From contig BSBM01000200.1 in assembly GCA_027924585.1 (NCBI GenBank), positions 1,240,001-1,304,000 of the forward strand: a stretch of DNA of 64,000 nucleotides, given 5' to 3'. This DNA comes from Larix kaempferi. Its lineage: Eukaryota > Streptophyta > Pinopsida > Pinales > Pinaceae. Each line of letters opens with the position of its first letter. Position 1 is the stretch's first letter. Of the stretch, positions 37,542 through 50,346 are shown in pieces. Under the pieces are notes generated by a model that saw only the letters and a list, made by a program, of their open reading frames with translations, searched no databases and was not told the DNA's origin. The position numbers and the translations under genes are program-made.

Positions 37542-40500
37542 TAGAAAATGTGTTTTATTTCATAAATGGAATCTACAAAGTATACACATTCTACGTCATA
37601 ACGAATTTCTATAGTTTGCGCATGCGTCCGGAAATAAGAAAAAATTACTTCCCCCGTTTTTTAAAATCACAGCTTCTAGAAGGTTTACATGATTTCGTAA
37701 AAAACACGAGTTTTTAGAAAATGTGTTTTATTTCATAAATGGAATCTACAAAGTATGCACATTCTACTTCATAACGACTTTCTATAGTTTGCGCATGCGT
37801 CCGGAAATAAGAAAAGCTTACTTCCCCCGTTTTTTAAAATCACAGCTTCTAAAAGGTTTAGATGATTTCTTAAAAAACACGAGTTTTTAGAAAATGTGTT
37901 TTATTTCATAAATGAAATCAACAAAGTATGCACATTCTACGTCATAACGAATTTCTATAGTTTGCGCATTCGTCCGGAAATAAGAAAAGCTTACTTCCAC
38001 AGTTTTTTAAAATCACAGCTTCTAGAAGGTTTACCTGATTTCGTAAAAAACATGAGTTTTTAGAAAATGTTTTTTATTTCATAAATGGAATCTACAAAGT
38101 ATGCACATTCTACTTCATAACGACTTTCTATAGTTTGCGCATGCGTCCGGAAATAAGAAAAGCTTACTTCCCCCGTTTTTTAAAATCACAGCTTCTAGTA
38201 GGTTTAGATGATTTCTTAAAAAACACGAGTTTTTAGAAAATGTGTTTTATTTCATAAATGGAATCAACAAAGTATGCACATTCTACGTCATAACGAATTT
38301 CTATAGTTTGCGCATTCGTCCGGAAATAAGAAAAGCTTACTTCCACCGTTTTTTAAAATCACAGCTTCTAGAAGGTTTACATGATTTCGAAAAAACACGA
38401 GTTTTTAGAAAATGTGTTTTATTTCATAAATGGAATCTACAAAGCATGCACATTCTACGTGATAACGACTTTCTATAGTTTGCGCATGCGTTTGGAAATA
38501 TGAAAAGCTTACTTCCACGGTTTTTTTAAATCACAGCTTCTACAAGGTTTACATGATTTCTTAAAAAACACGAGTTTTTAGAAAATGTGTTTTATTTCAT
38601 AAATGGAATCAACAAAGTATGCACATTCTACGTCATAACGACTTTCTATAGTTTGCGCATGCGTCCGGAAATAAGAAAAGCTTACTTCTCCCCTTTTTTA
38701 AAATCACAGCTTTTAGAAGGTTTACATGATTTCTTAAAAAACACGAGTTTTTAGAAAATGTGTTTTATTTCATAAATGGAATCTACAAAGTATGCACATT
38801 CTACGTGATAACGACTTTCTATAGTTTGCGCATTCGTCCGGAAATAAGAAAAGCTTACTTCCACCGTTTTTTAAAATCACAGCTTCTAGAAGGTTTACCT
38901 GATTTCGTAAAAAACATGAGTTTTTAGAAAATGTGTTTTATTTCATAAATGGAATCTACAAAGTATGCACATTCTACTTCATAACGACTTTCTATAGTTT
39001 GCGCATGCGTCCGGAATTAAGAAAAGCTTACTTCCCCCGTTTTTTAAAATCACAGCTTCTAGAAGGTTTAGATGATTTCTTAAAAAACACGAGTTTTTAG
39101 AAAATGTGTTTTATTTCATAAATGGAATCAACAAAGTATGCACATTCTACGTCATAACGAATTTCTATAGTTTGCGCATTCGTCCGGAAATAAGAAAAGC
39201 TTACTTCCGCCGTTTTTTAAAATCACAGCTTCTAGAAGGTTTACATGATTTCGTAAAAAACACGAGTTTTTAGAAAATGTGTTTTATTTCATAAATGGAA
39301 TCTACAAAGCATGCACATTCTACGTGATAACGACTTTCTATAGTTTGCGCATGCGTTTGGAAATATGAAAAGCTTACTTCCACGGTTTTTTTAAATCACA
39401 GCTTCTAGAAGGTTTACATGATTTCTTAAAAAACACGAGTTTTTAGAAAATGTGTTTTATTTCATAAATGGAATCAACAAAGTATGCACATTCTACGTCA
39501 TAACGACTTTCTATAGTTTGCGCATGCGTACGGAAATAAGAAAAGCTTACTTCCACCGTTTTTTAAAATCACAGCTTCTAGAAGGTTTACATGATTTCGT
39601 AAAAAACACGAGTTTTTAGAAAATGTGTTTTATTTCATAAATGGAATCTACAAAGTATGCACATTCTAGGTCATAACGAATTTCTATAGTTTGCGCATGC
39701 ATCTGGAAATAAGAAAAGCTTACTTCCCCCGTTTTTTAAAATCACAGCTTCTAGAAGGTTTACATGATTTCTTAAAAAACACGAGTTTTTAGAAAATGTG
39801 TTTTATTTCATAAATGGAATAAACAAAGTATGCACATTCTACGTCATAACGACTTTCTATAGTTTGCGCATGCGTTTGGAAATAAGAAATGCTTACTTCC
39901 ACCGTTTTTTAAAATCACAGCTTCTAGAAGGTTTACATGATTTCGTAAAAAACACGAGTTTTTAGAAAATGTGTTTTATTTCGTAAATGGAATCAACAAA
40001 GTATGCACATTCTACGTCATAACGAATTTCTATAGTTTGAGCATGCGTCCGGAATTTAGAAAAGCTTACTTCCCCCGTTTTTTAAAGTCACAGCTTCTAG
40101 AAGGTTTACATGATTTCGTAAAAAACACGAGTTTTTAGAAAATGTGTTTTATTTCATAAATGGAATCTACAAAGTATGCACATTCTACGTCATAACGACT
40201 TTAAATAGTTTGCGCACGCGTCCAGAAATAAGAAAAGCTTACTTCCACCATTTTTTAAAATCACAGCTTCTAGAAGGTTTACATGATTTCGTAAAAAACA
40301 CGAGTTTTTAGAAAATGTGTTTTATTTCATAAATGGAATCTACAAAGTATGCACATTCTACGTCATAACGACTTTCTATAGTTTGCGCATGCATCCGGAA
40401 ATAAGAAAATCTTACTTCCCCCATTTTTTAAAATCACAGCTTCTAGAAGGTTTACATGATTTCTTAAAAAACACGTGTTTTTAGAAAATGTGTTTTATTT

Positions 40501-40654
40501 CATAAATCGAATCAACAAATTATGCACATTCTACGTCATAACGACTTTCTATAGTTTGCGCATTCGTTCAGAAATAAGAAAAGATTACTTCTACCGTTTT
40601 TTAAAGTCACAACATCTAGAAGGTTTACATGATTTCGTTAAAAACACGAGTTTT
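37542..40654 (+). repeat. Domain II 18-mer HOR
   Basis: Order A', I, E/C hybrid (37888; AAATGAAATC, CCACAG, ends ACCTG and ACATGAG), D E F G H I E F' B-like P Q R S T L'. From D (38061) onward it repeats 30793-33387 at an offset of about 7,267. The E monomer at 38234 lost one base (TTTCGAAAAAACAC). This unit together with the 24-mer before it forms the 42-monomer composite. Confidence 0.87.
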
Positions 40655-43600
40655 TAGAAAATGTGTTTTATTTCATAAATGGAATCTACAAAGTATACAC
40701 ATTCTACGTCATAACGAATTTCTATAGTTTGCGCATGCGTCCGGAAATAAGAAAAAATTACTTCCCCCGTTTTTTAAAATCACAGCTTCTAGAAGGTTTA
40801 CATGATTTCGTAAAAAACACGAGTTTTTAGAAAATGTGTTTTATTTCATAAATGGAATCTACAAACTATGCACATTCTACTTCATAACGACTTTCTATAG
40901 TTTGCGCATGCGTCCGGAAATAAGAAAAGCTTACTTCCCCCGTTTTTTAAAATCACAGCTTCTAGAAGGTTTAGATGATTTCTTAAAAAACTCGAGTTTT
41001 TAGAAAATGTGTTTTATTTCATAAATGGAATCAACAAAGTATGCACATTCTACGTCATAACGAATTTCTATAGTTTGTGCATTCGTCCGGAAATAAGAAA
41101 AGCTTACTTCCACCGTTTTTTAAAATCACAGCTTCTAGAAGGTTTACATGATTTCGTAAAAAACACGAGTTTTTAGAAAATGTGTTTTATTTCATAAATG
41201 GAATCTACAAAGTATGCACATTCTACGTCTTAACGACTTTCTATAGTTTGTGCATGCGTCCGGAAATAAGAAAAGCTTACTTCCACCGTTTTTTAAAATC
41301 ACCGCTTCTAGTAGGTTTACATGATTTTTTAAAAAACACGAGTTTTTAGAAAATGTGTTTTATTTCATAAATGGGAATCAAAAAAGTATGCACATTCTAC
41401 GTCATAACGACTTTCTATAGTTTTCGCATGCGTCCGGAAATAAGAAAAGCTTACTTCCACCGGTTTTTAAAATCACCGCGTCTAGAAGGTTTACATGATT
41501 TCTTAAAAAACACGACTTTTTAGAAAATGTGTTTTATTTCGTAAATGGAATCAACAAAGTATGCATTTTCTACGTCATAAGGACTTTCTATAGTTTGCGC
41601 ATTCGCCCGGAAATAAGAAAAGCTTACTTCCCCCGTTTTTTAAAATCACAGCTTCTAGAAGGTTTACATGATTTCTTAAAAAACACGTGTTTTTAGAAAA
41701 TGTGTTTTATTTCATAAATGGAATCAACAAAGTATGCACATTCTACGTCATAACGTCTTTCTATAGTTTGCGCATGCATCCAGAAATAAGAAAAGATTAC
41801 TTTCCCCGTTTTTTAAAATCACAGCTTCTAGAAGGTTTACATGATTTCTTAAAAAACACGTGTTTTTATAAAATGTGTTTTATTTCATAAATGGAATCTA
41901 AAAAGTATGCACATTCTACGTCATAACGACTTTCTATATTTTGCGCATTCGTCCGGAAATAAGAAAAGCTTACTTCCACCGTTTTTTAAAATCACCGCTT
42001 CTAGTAGGTTTACATGATTTTTTAAAAAACACGAGTTTTTAGAAAATGTGTTTTATTTCATAAATGGGAATCAACAAAGTATGCACATTCTACCTCATCA
42101 CGACTTTCTATAGTTTGCGCATGCGTCCGGAATTTAGAAAAGCTTAGTTCCCCCGTTTTTTAAAGTCACAGCTTCTAGAAGGCTTACATGATTTCGTAAA
42201 AAACACGAGTTTTTAGAAAATGTGTTTTATTTCATAAATGGAATCTACAAAGTATGCACATTCTACGTCATAACGACTTTCTATAGTTTGCGCATGCATC
42301 CGCAAATAAGAAAAGCTTACTTCCCCCGTTTTTTAAAATCACAGCTTCTAGAAGGTTTACATGATTTCTTAAAAAACACGTCTTTTTAGAAAATGTGTTT
42401 TATTTCATAAATGGAATCAACAAAGTATGCACATTCTACGTCATAACGACTTTCTATAGTTTGCGCATTTGTCCAGAAATAAGAAGAGCTTACTTCTACC
42501 GTTTTTTAAAGTCACAACTTCTAGAAGGTTTACATGATTTCGTAAAAAACACGAGTTTTTAGAAAATGTGTTTTATTTCATAAATGGAATCTACAAAGTA
42601 TGCACATTCTACGTCATAACGAATTTCTATAGTTTGCGCATGCGTCCGGAAATAAGAAAAGCTTACTTCCCCCGTTTTTTAAAATCACAGCTTCTAGAAT
42701 GTTTACATGATTTCTTAAAAAACACGAGTTTTTAGAAAATGTGTTTTATTTCATAAATGGAATCAACAAAGTATGCACATTCTACGTCATAACGAATTTC
42801 TATAGTTTGTGCATGCGTCCGGAAATAAGAAAAGGTTACTTCCCCCGTTTTTTAAAATCACAGCTTCTAGAAGGTTTACATGATTTCTTAAAAAACACGA
42901 GTTTTTAGAAAATGTGTTTTATTTCATAGATGGAATCTACAAAGTATGCACATTCTACGTCATAACGACTTTCTATAGTTTGCGCATGCGTCCGGAAATA
43001 AGAAAAGCTTACTTCCCCCGTTTTTTAAAATCACAGCTTCTAGAAGGTTTAGATGATTTCTTAAAAAACACGAGTTTTTAGAAAATGTGTTTTATTTCAT
43101 AAATGGAATCAACAAAGTATGCACATTCTACGTCATAACGAATTTCTATAGTTTGTGCATTCGTCCGGAAATAAGAAAAGCTTACTTCCACCGTTTTTTA
43201 AAATCACAGCTTCTAGAAGGTTTACATGATTTCGTAAAAAACACGAGTTTTTAGAAAATGTGTTTTATTTCATAAATGGAATCTACAAAGCATGCACATT
43301 CTACGTGATAACGACTTTCTATAGTTTGCGCATGCGCTCGGAAATAAGAAAAGCTTACTTCCAACATTTTTTAAAATCACAGCTTCTAGAAGGTTTACAT
43401 GATTTCATAAAAAACACGAGTTTTTAGAAAATGTGTTTTATTTCATAAATGGAATCTACAAAGTATGCACATTCTACGTCATAACGACTTTCTATAGTTT
43501 GCGCATGCATCCGGAAATAAGAAAAGCTTACTTCCACCGTTTTTTAAAATCACAGCTTCTAGAAGGTTTACATGATTTCGTAAAAAACACGAGTTTTTAG

Positions 43601-44735
43601 AAAATGTGTTTTATTTCATAAATGGAATCAACAAAGTATGCACATTCTACGTCATAACGACTTTCTATAGTTTGCGCATTCGTCCAGAAATAAGAAAAAC
43701 TTACTTCTACCGTTTTTTAAAGTCACAACTTCTACAAGGTTTACATGATTTCGTTAAAAACACGAGTTTTTAGAAAATGTGTTTTATTTCATAAATGGAA
43801 TTTACAAAGTATACACATTCTACGTCCTAACGAATTTCTGTAGTTTGCGCATGCATCCGGAAATAAGAAAAGCTTACTTCCCCCGTTTTTTAAAATCACA
43901 GCTTCTAGAAGGTTTACATGATTTCTTAAAAAACACGAGTTTTTAGAAAATCTGTTTTATTTCATAAATGGAATCAACAAAGTATGCTCATTCTACATCA
44001 TAACGACTTTCTATAGTTTGCGCATGCGTTTGGAAATAAGAAACGCTTACTTCCCCCATTTTTTAAAATCACAGCTTCTAGAAGGTTTACATGATTTCGT
44101 AAAAAACACGAGTTTTTAGAAAATGTGTTTTATTTCATAAATGGAATCGACAAAGTATACACATTCTACGTCATAACAAATTTCTATAGTTTGCGCATTC
44201 GTCCGGAAATAAGAAAAGCTTACTTCCACCGTTTTTTAAAATCACAGCTGCTAGAAGGTTTACCTGATTTCGTAAAAAACATGAGTTTTTAGAAAATGTG
44301 TTTTATTTCATAAATGGAATCTACAAAGTATGCACATTCTACTTCATAACGACTTTCTATAGTTTGCGCATGCGTCCGGAAATAAGAAAAGCTTACTTCC
44401 CCCGTTTTTTAAAATCACAGCTTCCAGAAGGTTTAGATGATTTCGTAAAAAACACGAGTTTTTAGAAAATGTGTTTTATTTCATAAATGGAATCTACAAA
44501 GTATGCACATTCTACGTCATAACGACTTTCTATAGTTTGCGGATGCGTCCAGAAATAAGAAAAGCTTACTTCCACTGTTTTTTAAAATCACAGCTTCTAG
44601 AAGGTTTACATGATTTCTTAAAAAACACTTGTTTTTAGAAAATGTGTTTTATTTCATAAATCGAATCAACAAGTTATGCACATTCTACGTCATAACGACT
44701 TTCTATAGTTTGCGCATTCGTTCAGAAATAAGAAA
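38061..44735 (+). repeat. Long duplicated block, copy 2 (offset 7,267)
   Basis: Second copy of the block described at 30793-37541. The match stops inside the 44636 monomer, where the sequence switches from L' to a CCCCCG/GTAAAAAAC back at about 44735-44770. That is the point where the 13-mer duplication begins. Differences between copies are sparse substitutions such as ATCTGG near 39702 and ATTTGTCC near 42468, so the duplication is young compared with the divergence among monomer types. Confidence 0.88.
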
Positions 44736-44808
44736 AGCTTACTTCCCCCGTTTTTTAAAATCACAGCTTCTAGAAGGTTTACATGATTTCGTAAAAAACA
44801 CGAGTTTT
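40655..44808 (+). repeat. Domain II 24-mer HOR, second copy
   Basis: Repeats 33388-37541 monomer by monomer at offset 7,267, including both single-G insertions (V at 41347, V2 at 42040) and rare markers such as AAGCTTAG, GTCCTAACG with TCTGTAG, and AATCTGTTTT. The differences are scattered single bases, for example CGTCTTTC near 41756, CTCGAG near 40992 and GCTGCTAG near 44250. The final monomer (44636) is a hybrid: an L' front and a back with CCCCCG, AAAATCACAGC and GTAAAAAAC. Confidence 0.88.
44636..44808 (+). repeat. Hybrid L'/other monomer, exchange junction
   Basis: Front has the L' markers AATCGAATC and CATTCGTTCAG. From about 44740 the back reads CCCCCG, AAAATCACAGC, CTTCTAGAAGG and GTAAAAAAC instead of CTACCG, AAGTCACAAC and GTTAAAAAC. 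It sits exactly between the two copies of the 2,249-bp 13-mer. Confidence 0.85.
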
Positions 44809-47057
44809 TAGAAAATGTGTTTTATTTCATAAATGGAATCTACAAAGTATGCACATTCTACGTCATAACGAATTTCTATAGTTTGCGCATGCGTCCGGAA
44901 ATAAGAAAAGCTTACTTCCCCCGTTTTTTAAAATCACAGCTTCTAGAATGTTTACATGATTTCTTAAAAAACACGAGTTTTTAGAAAATGTGTTTTATTT
45001 CATAAATGGAATCAACAAAGTATGCACATTCTACGTCATAACGAATTTCTATAGTTTGTGCATGCGTCCGGAAATAAGAAAGGGTTACTTCCCCCGTTTT
45101 TTAAAATCACAGCTTCTAGAAGGTTTACATGATTTCTTAAAAAACACGAGTTTTTAGAAAATGTGTTTTATTTCATAGATGGAATCTACAAAGTATGCAC
45201 ATTCTACGTCATAACGACTTTCTATAGTTTGCGCATGCGTCCGGAAATAAGAAAAGCTTACTTCCCCCGTTTTTTAAAATCACAGCTTCTAGAAGGTTTA
45301 GATGATTTCTTAAAAAACACGAGTTTTTAGAAAATGTGTTTTATTTCATAAATGGAATCAACAAAGTATGCACATTCTACGTCATAACGAATTTCTATAG
45401 TTTGTGCATTCGTCCGGAAATAAGAAAAGCTTACTTCCACCGTTTTTTAAAATCACAGCTTCTAGAAGGTTTACATGATTTCGTAAAAAACACGAGTTTT
45501 TAGAAAATGTGTTTTATTTCATAAATGGAATCTACAAAGCATGCACATTCTACGTGATAACGACTTTCTATAGTTTGCGCATGCGCTCGGAAATAAGAAA
45601 AGCTTACTTCCAACATTTTTTAAAATCACAGCTTCTAGAAGGTTTACATGATTTCATAAAAAACACGAGTTTTTAGAAAATGTGTTTTATTTCATAAATG
45701 GAATCTACAAAGTATGCACATTCTACGTCATAACGACTTTCTATAGTTTGCGCATGCATCCGGAAATAAGAAAAGCTTACTTCCACCGTTTTTTAAAATC
45801 ACAGCTTCTAGAAGGTTTACATGATTTCGTAAAAAACACGAGTTTTTAGAAAATGTGTTTTATTTCATAAATGGAATCAACAAAGTATGCACATTCTACG
45901 TCATAACGACTTTCTATAGTTTGCGCATTCGTCCAGAAATAAGAAAAACTTACTTCTACCGTTTTTTAAAGTCACAACTTCTACAAGGTTTACATGATTT
46001 CGTTAAAAACACGAGTTTTTAGAAAATGTGTTTTATTTCATAAATGGAATTTACAAAGTATACACATTCTACGTCCTAACGAATTTCTGTAGTTTGCGCA
46101 TGCATCCGGAAATAAGAAAAGCTTACTTCCCCCGTTTTTTAAAATCACAGCTTCTAGAAGGTTTACATGATTTCTTAAAAAACACGAGTTTTTAGAAAAT
46201 CTGTTTTATTTCATAAATGGAATCAACAAAGTATGCTCATTCTACATCATAACGACTTTCTATAGTTTGCGCATGCGTTTGGAAATAAGAAACGCTTACT
46301 TCCCCCATTTTTTAAAATCACAGCTTCTAGAAGGTTTACATGATTTCGTAAAAAACACGAGTTTTTAGAAAATGTGTTTTATTTCATAAATGGAATCAAC
46401 AAAGTATACACATTCTACGTCATAACAAATTTCTATAGTTTGCGCATTCGTCCGGAAATAAGAAAAGCTTACTTCCACCGTTTTTTAAAATCACAGCTTC
46501 TAGAAGGTTTACCTGATTTCGTAAAAAACATGAGTTTTTAGAAAATGTGTTTTATTTCATAAATGGAATCTACAAAGTATGCACATTCTACTTCATAACG
46601 ACTCTCTATAGTTTGCGCATGCGTCCGGAAATAAGAAAAGCTTACTTCCCCCGTTTTTTAAAATCACAGCTTCTAGAAGGTTTAGATGATTTCGTAAAAA
46701 ACACGAGTTTTTAGAAAATGTGTTTTATTTCATAAATGGAATCTACAAAGTATCCACATTCTACGTCATAACGACTTTCTATAGTTTGCGGATGCGTCCA
46801 GAAATAAGAAAAGCTTACTTCCACTGTTTTTTAAAATCACAGCTTCTAGAAGGTTTACATGATTTCTTAAAAAACACGTGTTTTTAGAAAATGTGTTTTA
46901 TTTCATAAATCGAATCAACAAATTATGCACATTCTACGTCATAACGACTTTCTATAGTTTGCGCATTCGTTCAGAAATAAGAAAAGCTTACTTCTACCGT
47001 TTTTTAAAGTCACAACATCTAGAAGGTTTACATGATTTCGTTAAAAACACGAGTTTT
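44809..47057 (+). repeat. 13-mer tandem duplication (2,249 bp)
   Basis: Repeats 42560-44808 at an exact offset of 2,249. Shared rare markers are CTAGAATG (42694, 44943), TTCATAGATGG, GCGCTCGG with CCAACATTTT, CTACAAGG in the L-like monomer, GTCCTAACG, AATCTGTTTT and GCGGATGCGTCCAG. It ends with a full L' (46885), where the upstream copy has the hybrid. Differences are few, such as AAAGGGTTAC near 45080, ACTCTCTATAG near 46602 and TATCCAC near 46753. Confidence 0.88.
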
Positions 47058-50000
47058 TAGAAAATGTGTTTTATTTCATAAATGGAATCTACAAAGTATA
47101 CACATTCTACGTCATAACGAATTTCTATAGTTTGCGCATGCGTCCGGAAATAAGAAAAAATTACTTCCCCCGTTTTATAAAATCACAGCTTCTAGAAGGT
47201 TTACATGATTTCGTAAAAAACACGAGTTTTTAGAAAATGTGTTTTATTTCATAAATGGAATCTACAAAGTATGCACATTCTACTTCATAACGACTTTCTA
47301 TAGTTTGCGCATGCGTCCGGAAATAAGAAAAGCTTACTTCCCCCGTTTTTTAAAATCACAGCTTCTAGAAGGTTTAGATGATTTCTTAAAAAGCACGAGT
47401 TTTTAGAAAATGTGTTTTATTTCATAAATGAAATCAACAAAGTATGCACATTCTACGTCATAACGAATTTCTATAGTTTGCGCATTCGTCCGGAAATAAG
47501 AAAAGCTTACTTCCACCGTTTTTTAAAATCACAGCTTCTAGAAGGTTTACATGATTTCGTAAAAAACACGAGTTTTTAGAAAATGTGTTTTATTTCATAA
47601 ATGGAATCTACAAAGTATGCACATTCTACGTCTTAACGACTTTCTATAGTTTGTGCATGCGTCCGGAAATAAGAAAAGCTTACTTCCACCGTTTTTTAAA
47701 ATCACCGCTTCTAGTAGGTTTACATGATTTTTTAAAAAACACGAGTTTTTAGAAAATGTGTTTTATTTCATAAATGGGAATCAACAAAGTATGCACATTC
47801 TACGTCATAACGACTTTCTATAGTTTGCGCATGCGTCCGGAAATAAGAAAAGCTTACTTCCACCGGTTTTTAAAATCACCGCTTCTAGAAGGTTTACATG
47901 ATTTCTTAAAAAACACGAGTTTTTAGAAAATGTGTTTTATTTCGTAAATGGAATCAACAAAGTATGCATTTTCTACGTCATAAGGACTTTCTATAGTTTG
48001 CGCATTCGCCCGGAAATAAGAAAAGCTTACTTCCCCCGTTTTTTAAAATCACAGCTTCTAGAAGGTTTACATGATTTCTTAAAAAACACGTGTTTTTAGA
48101 AAATGTGTTTTATTTCATAAATGGAATCAACAAAGTATGCACATTCTACGTCATAACGACTTTCTATAGTTTGCGCATGCATCCAGAAATAAGAAAAGAT
48201 TACTTTCCCCGTTTTTTAAAATCACAGCTTCTAGAAGGTTTACATGATTTCTTAAAAAACACGTGTTTTTAGAAAATGTGTTTTATTTCATAAATGGAAT
48301 CTACAAAGTATGCACATTCTACGTCATAACAACTTTCTATATTTTGCGCATTCGTCCGGAAATAAGAAAAGCTTACTTCCACCGTTTTTTAAAATCACCG
48401 CTTCTAGTAGGTTTACATGATTTTTTAAAAAACACGAGTTTTTAGAAAATGTGTTTTATTTCATAAATGGGAATCAACAAAGTATGCACATTCTACCTCA
48501 TCACGACTTTCTATAGTTTGCGCATGCGTCCGGTATTTAGAAAAGCTTAGTTCCCCCGTTTTTTAAAGTCACAGCTTCTAGAAGGCTTACATGATTTCGT
48601 AAAAAACACGAGTTTTTAGAAAATGTGTTTTATTTCATAAATGGAATCTACAAAGTATGCACATTCTACGTCATAACGACTTTCTATAGTTTGCGCATGC
48701 ATCCGCAAATAAGAAAAGCTTACTTCCCCCGTTTTTGAAAATCACAGCTTCTAGAAGGTTTACATGATTTCTTAAAAAACACGTCTTTTTAGAAAATGTG
48801 TTTTATTTCATAAATGGAATCAACAAAGAATGCACATTCTACGTCATAACGACTTTCTATAGTTTGCGCATTCGTCCAGAAATAAGAAGAGCTTACTTCT
48901 ACCGTTTTTTAAAGTCACAACTTCTAGAAGGTTTACATGATTTCGTAAAAAACACGAGTTTTTAGAAAATATGTTTTATTTCATAAATGGAATCTACAAA
49001 GTATGCACATTCTACGTCATAACGAATTTCTATAGTTTGCGCATGCGTCCGGAAATAAGAAAAGCTTACTTCCCCCGTTTTTTAAAATCACAGCTTCTAG
49101 AATGTTTACATGATTGCTTAAAAAACACGAGTTTTTAGAAAATGTGTTTTATTTCATAAATGGAATCAACAAAGTATGCACATTCTACGTCATAACGAAT
49201 TTCTATAGTTTGCGCATGCGTCCGGAAATAAGAAAAGCTTACTTCCCCCGTTTTTTAAAATCACAGCTTCTAGAAGGTTTACATGATTTCTTAAAAAACA
49301 CGAGTTTTTAGAAAATGTGTTTTATTTCATAGATGGAATCTACAAAGTATGCACATTCTACGTCATAACGACTTTCTATAGTTTGCGCATGCGTCCGGAA
49401 ATAAGAAAAGCTTACTTCCCCCGTTTTTTAAAATCACAGCTTCTAGAAGGTTTAGATGATTTCTTAAAAAACACGAGTTTTTAGAAAATGTGTTTTATTT
49501 CATAAATGGAATCAACAAAGTATGCACATTCTACGTCATAACGAATTTCTATAGTTTGCGCATGCATCCGGAAATAAGAAAAGCTTACTTCCACCGTTTT
49601 TTAAAATCACAGCTTCTAGAAGGTTTACATGATTTCGTAAAAAACACGAGTTTTTAGAAAATATGTTTTATTTCATAAATGGAATCTACAAAGCATGCAC
49701 ATTCTACGTGATAACGACTTTCTATAGTTTGCGCATGCGCTCGGAAATAAGAAAAGCTTACTTCCAACATTTTTTAAAATCACTGCTTCTAGAAGGTTTA
49801 CATGATTTCATAAAAAACACGAGTTTTTAGAAAATGTGTTTTATTTCATAAATGGAATCTACAAAGTATGCACATTCTACGTCATAACGACTTTCTATAG
49901 TTTGCGCATGCATCCGGAAATAAGAAAAGCTTACTTCCACCGTTTTTTAAAATCACAGCTTCTAGAAGGTTTACATGATTTCGTAAAAAACACGAGTTTT

Positions 50001-50346
50001 TAGAAAATGTGTTTTATTTCATAAATGGAATCAACAAAGTATGCACATTCTACGTCATAACGACTTTCTATAGTTTGCGCATTCGTCCAGAAATAAGAAA
50101 AACTTACTTCTACCGTTTTTTAAAGTCACAACTTCTACAAGGTTTACATGATTTCGTTAAAAACACGAGTTTTTAGAAAATGTGTTTTATTTCATAAATG
50201 GAATTTACAAAGTATACACATTCTACGTCCTAACGAATTTCTGTAGTTTGCGCATGCATCCGGAAATAAGAAAAGCTTACTTCCCCCGTTTTTTAAAATC
50301 ACAGCTTCTAGAAGGTTTACATGATTTCTTAAAAAACACGAGTTTT
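47058..50346 (+). repeat. Domain III opening 19-mer, third copy of the A'-U-V-W-X series
   Basis: Begins A' I E U V W X Y V2 like 33388 and 40655, then the L-like, CTAGAATG, TTCATAGATGG, E, N-like (GCGCTCGG) series through the GTCCTAACG monomer at 50174. Private changes include GGTATTTAG (48532), GTTTTTGAAAATC (48731), AATATG in two monomers (48963, 49655), GATTGCTTAAA (49113) and CACTGCTTC (49782). It carries the two single-G insertions typical of V and V2. Confidence 0.85.
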
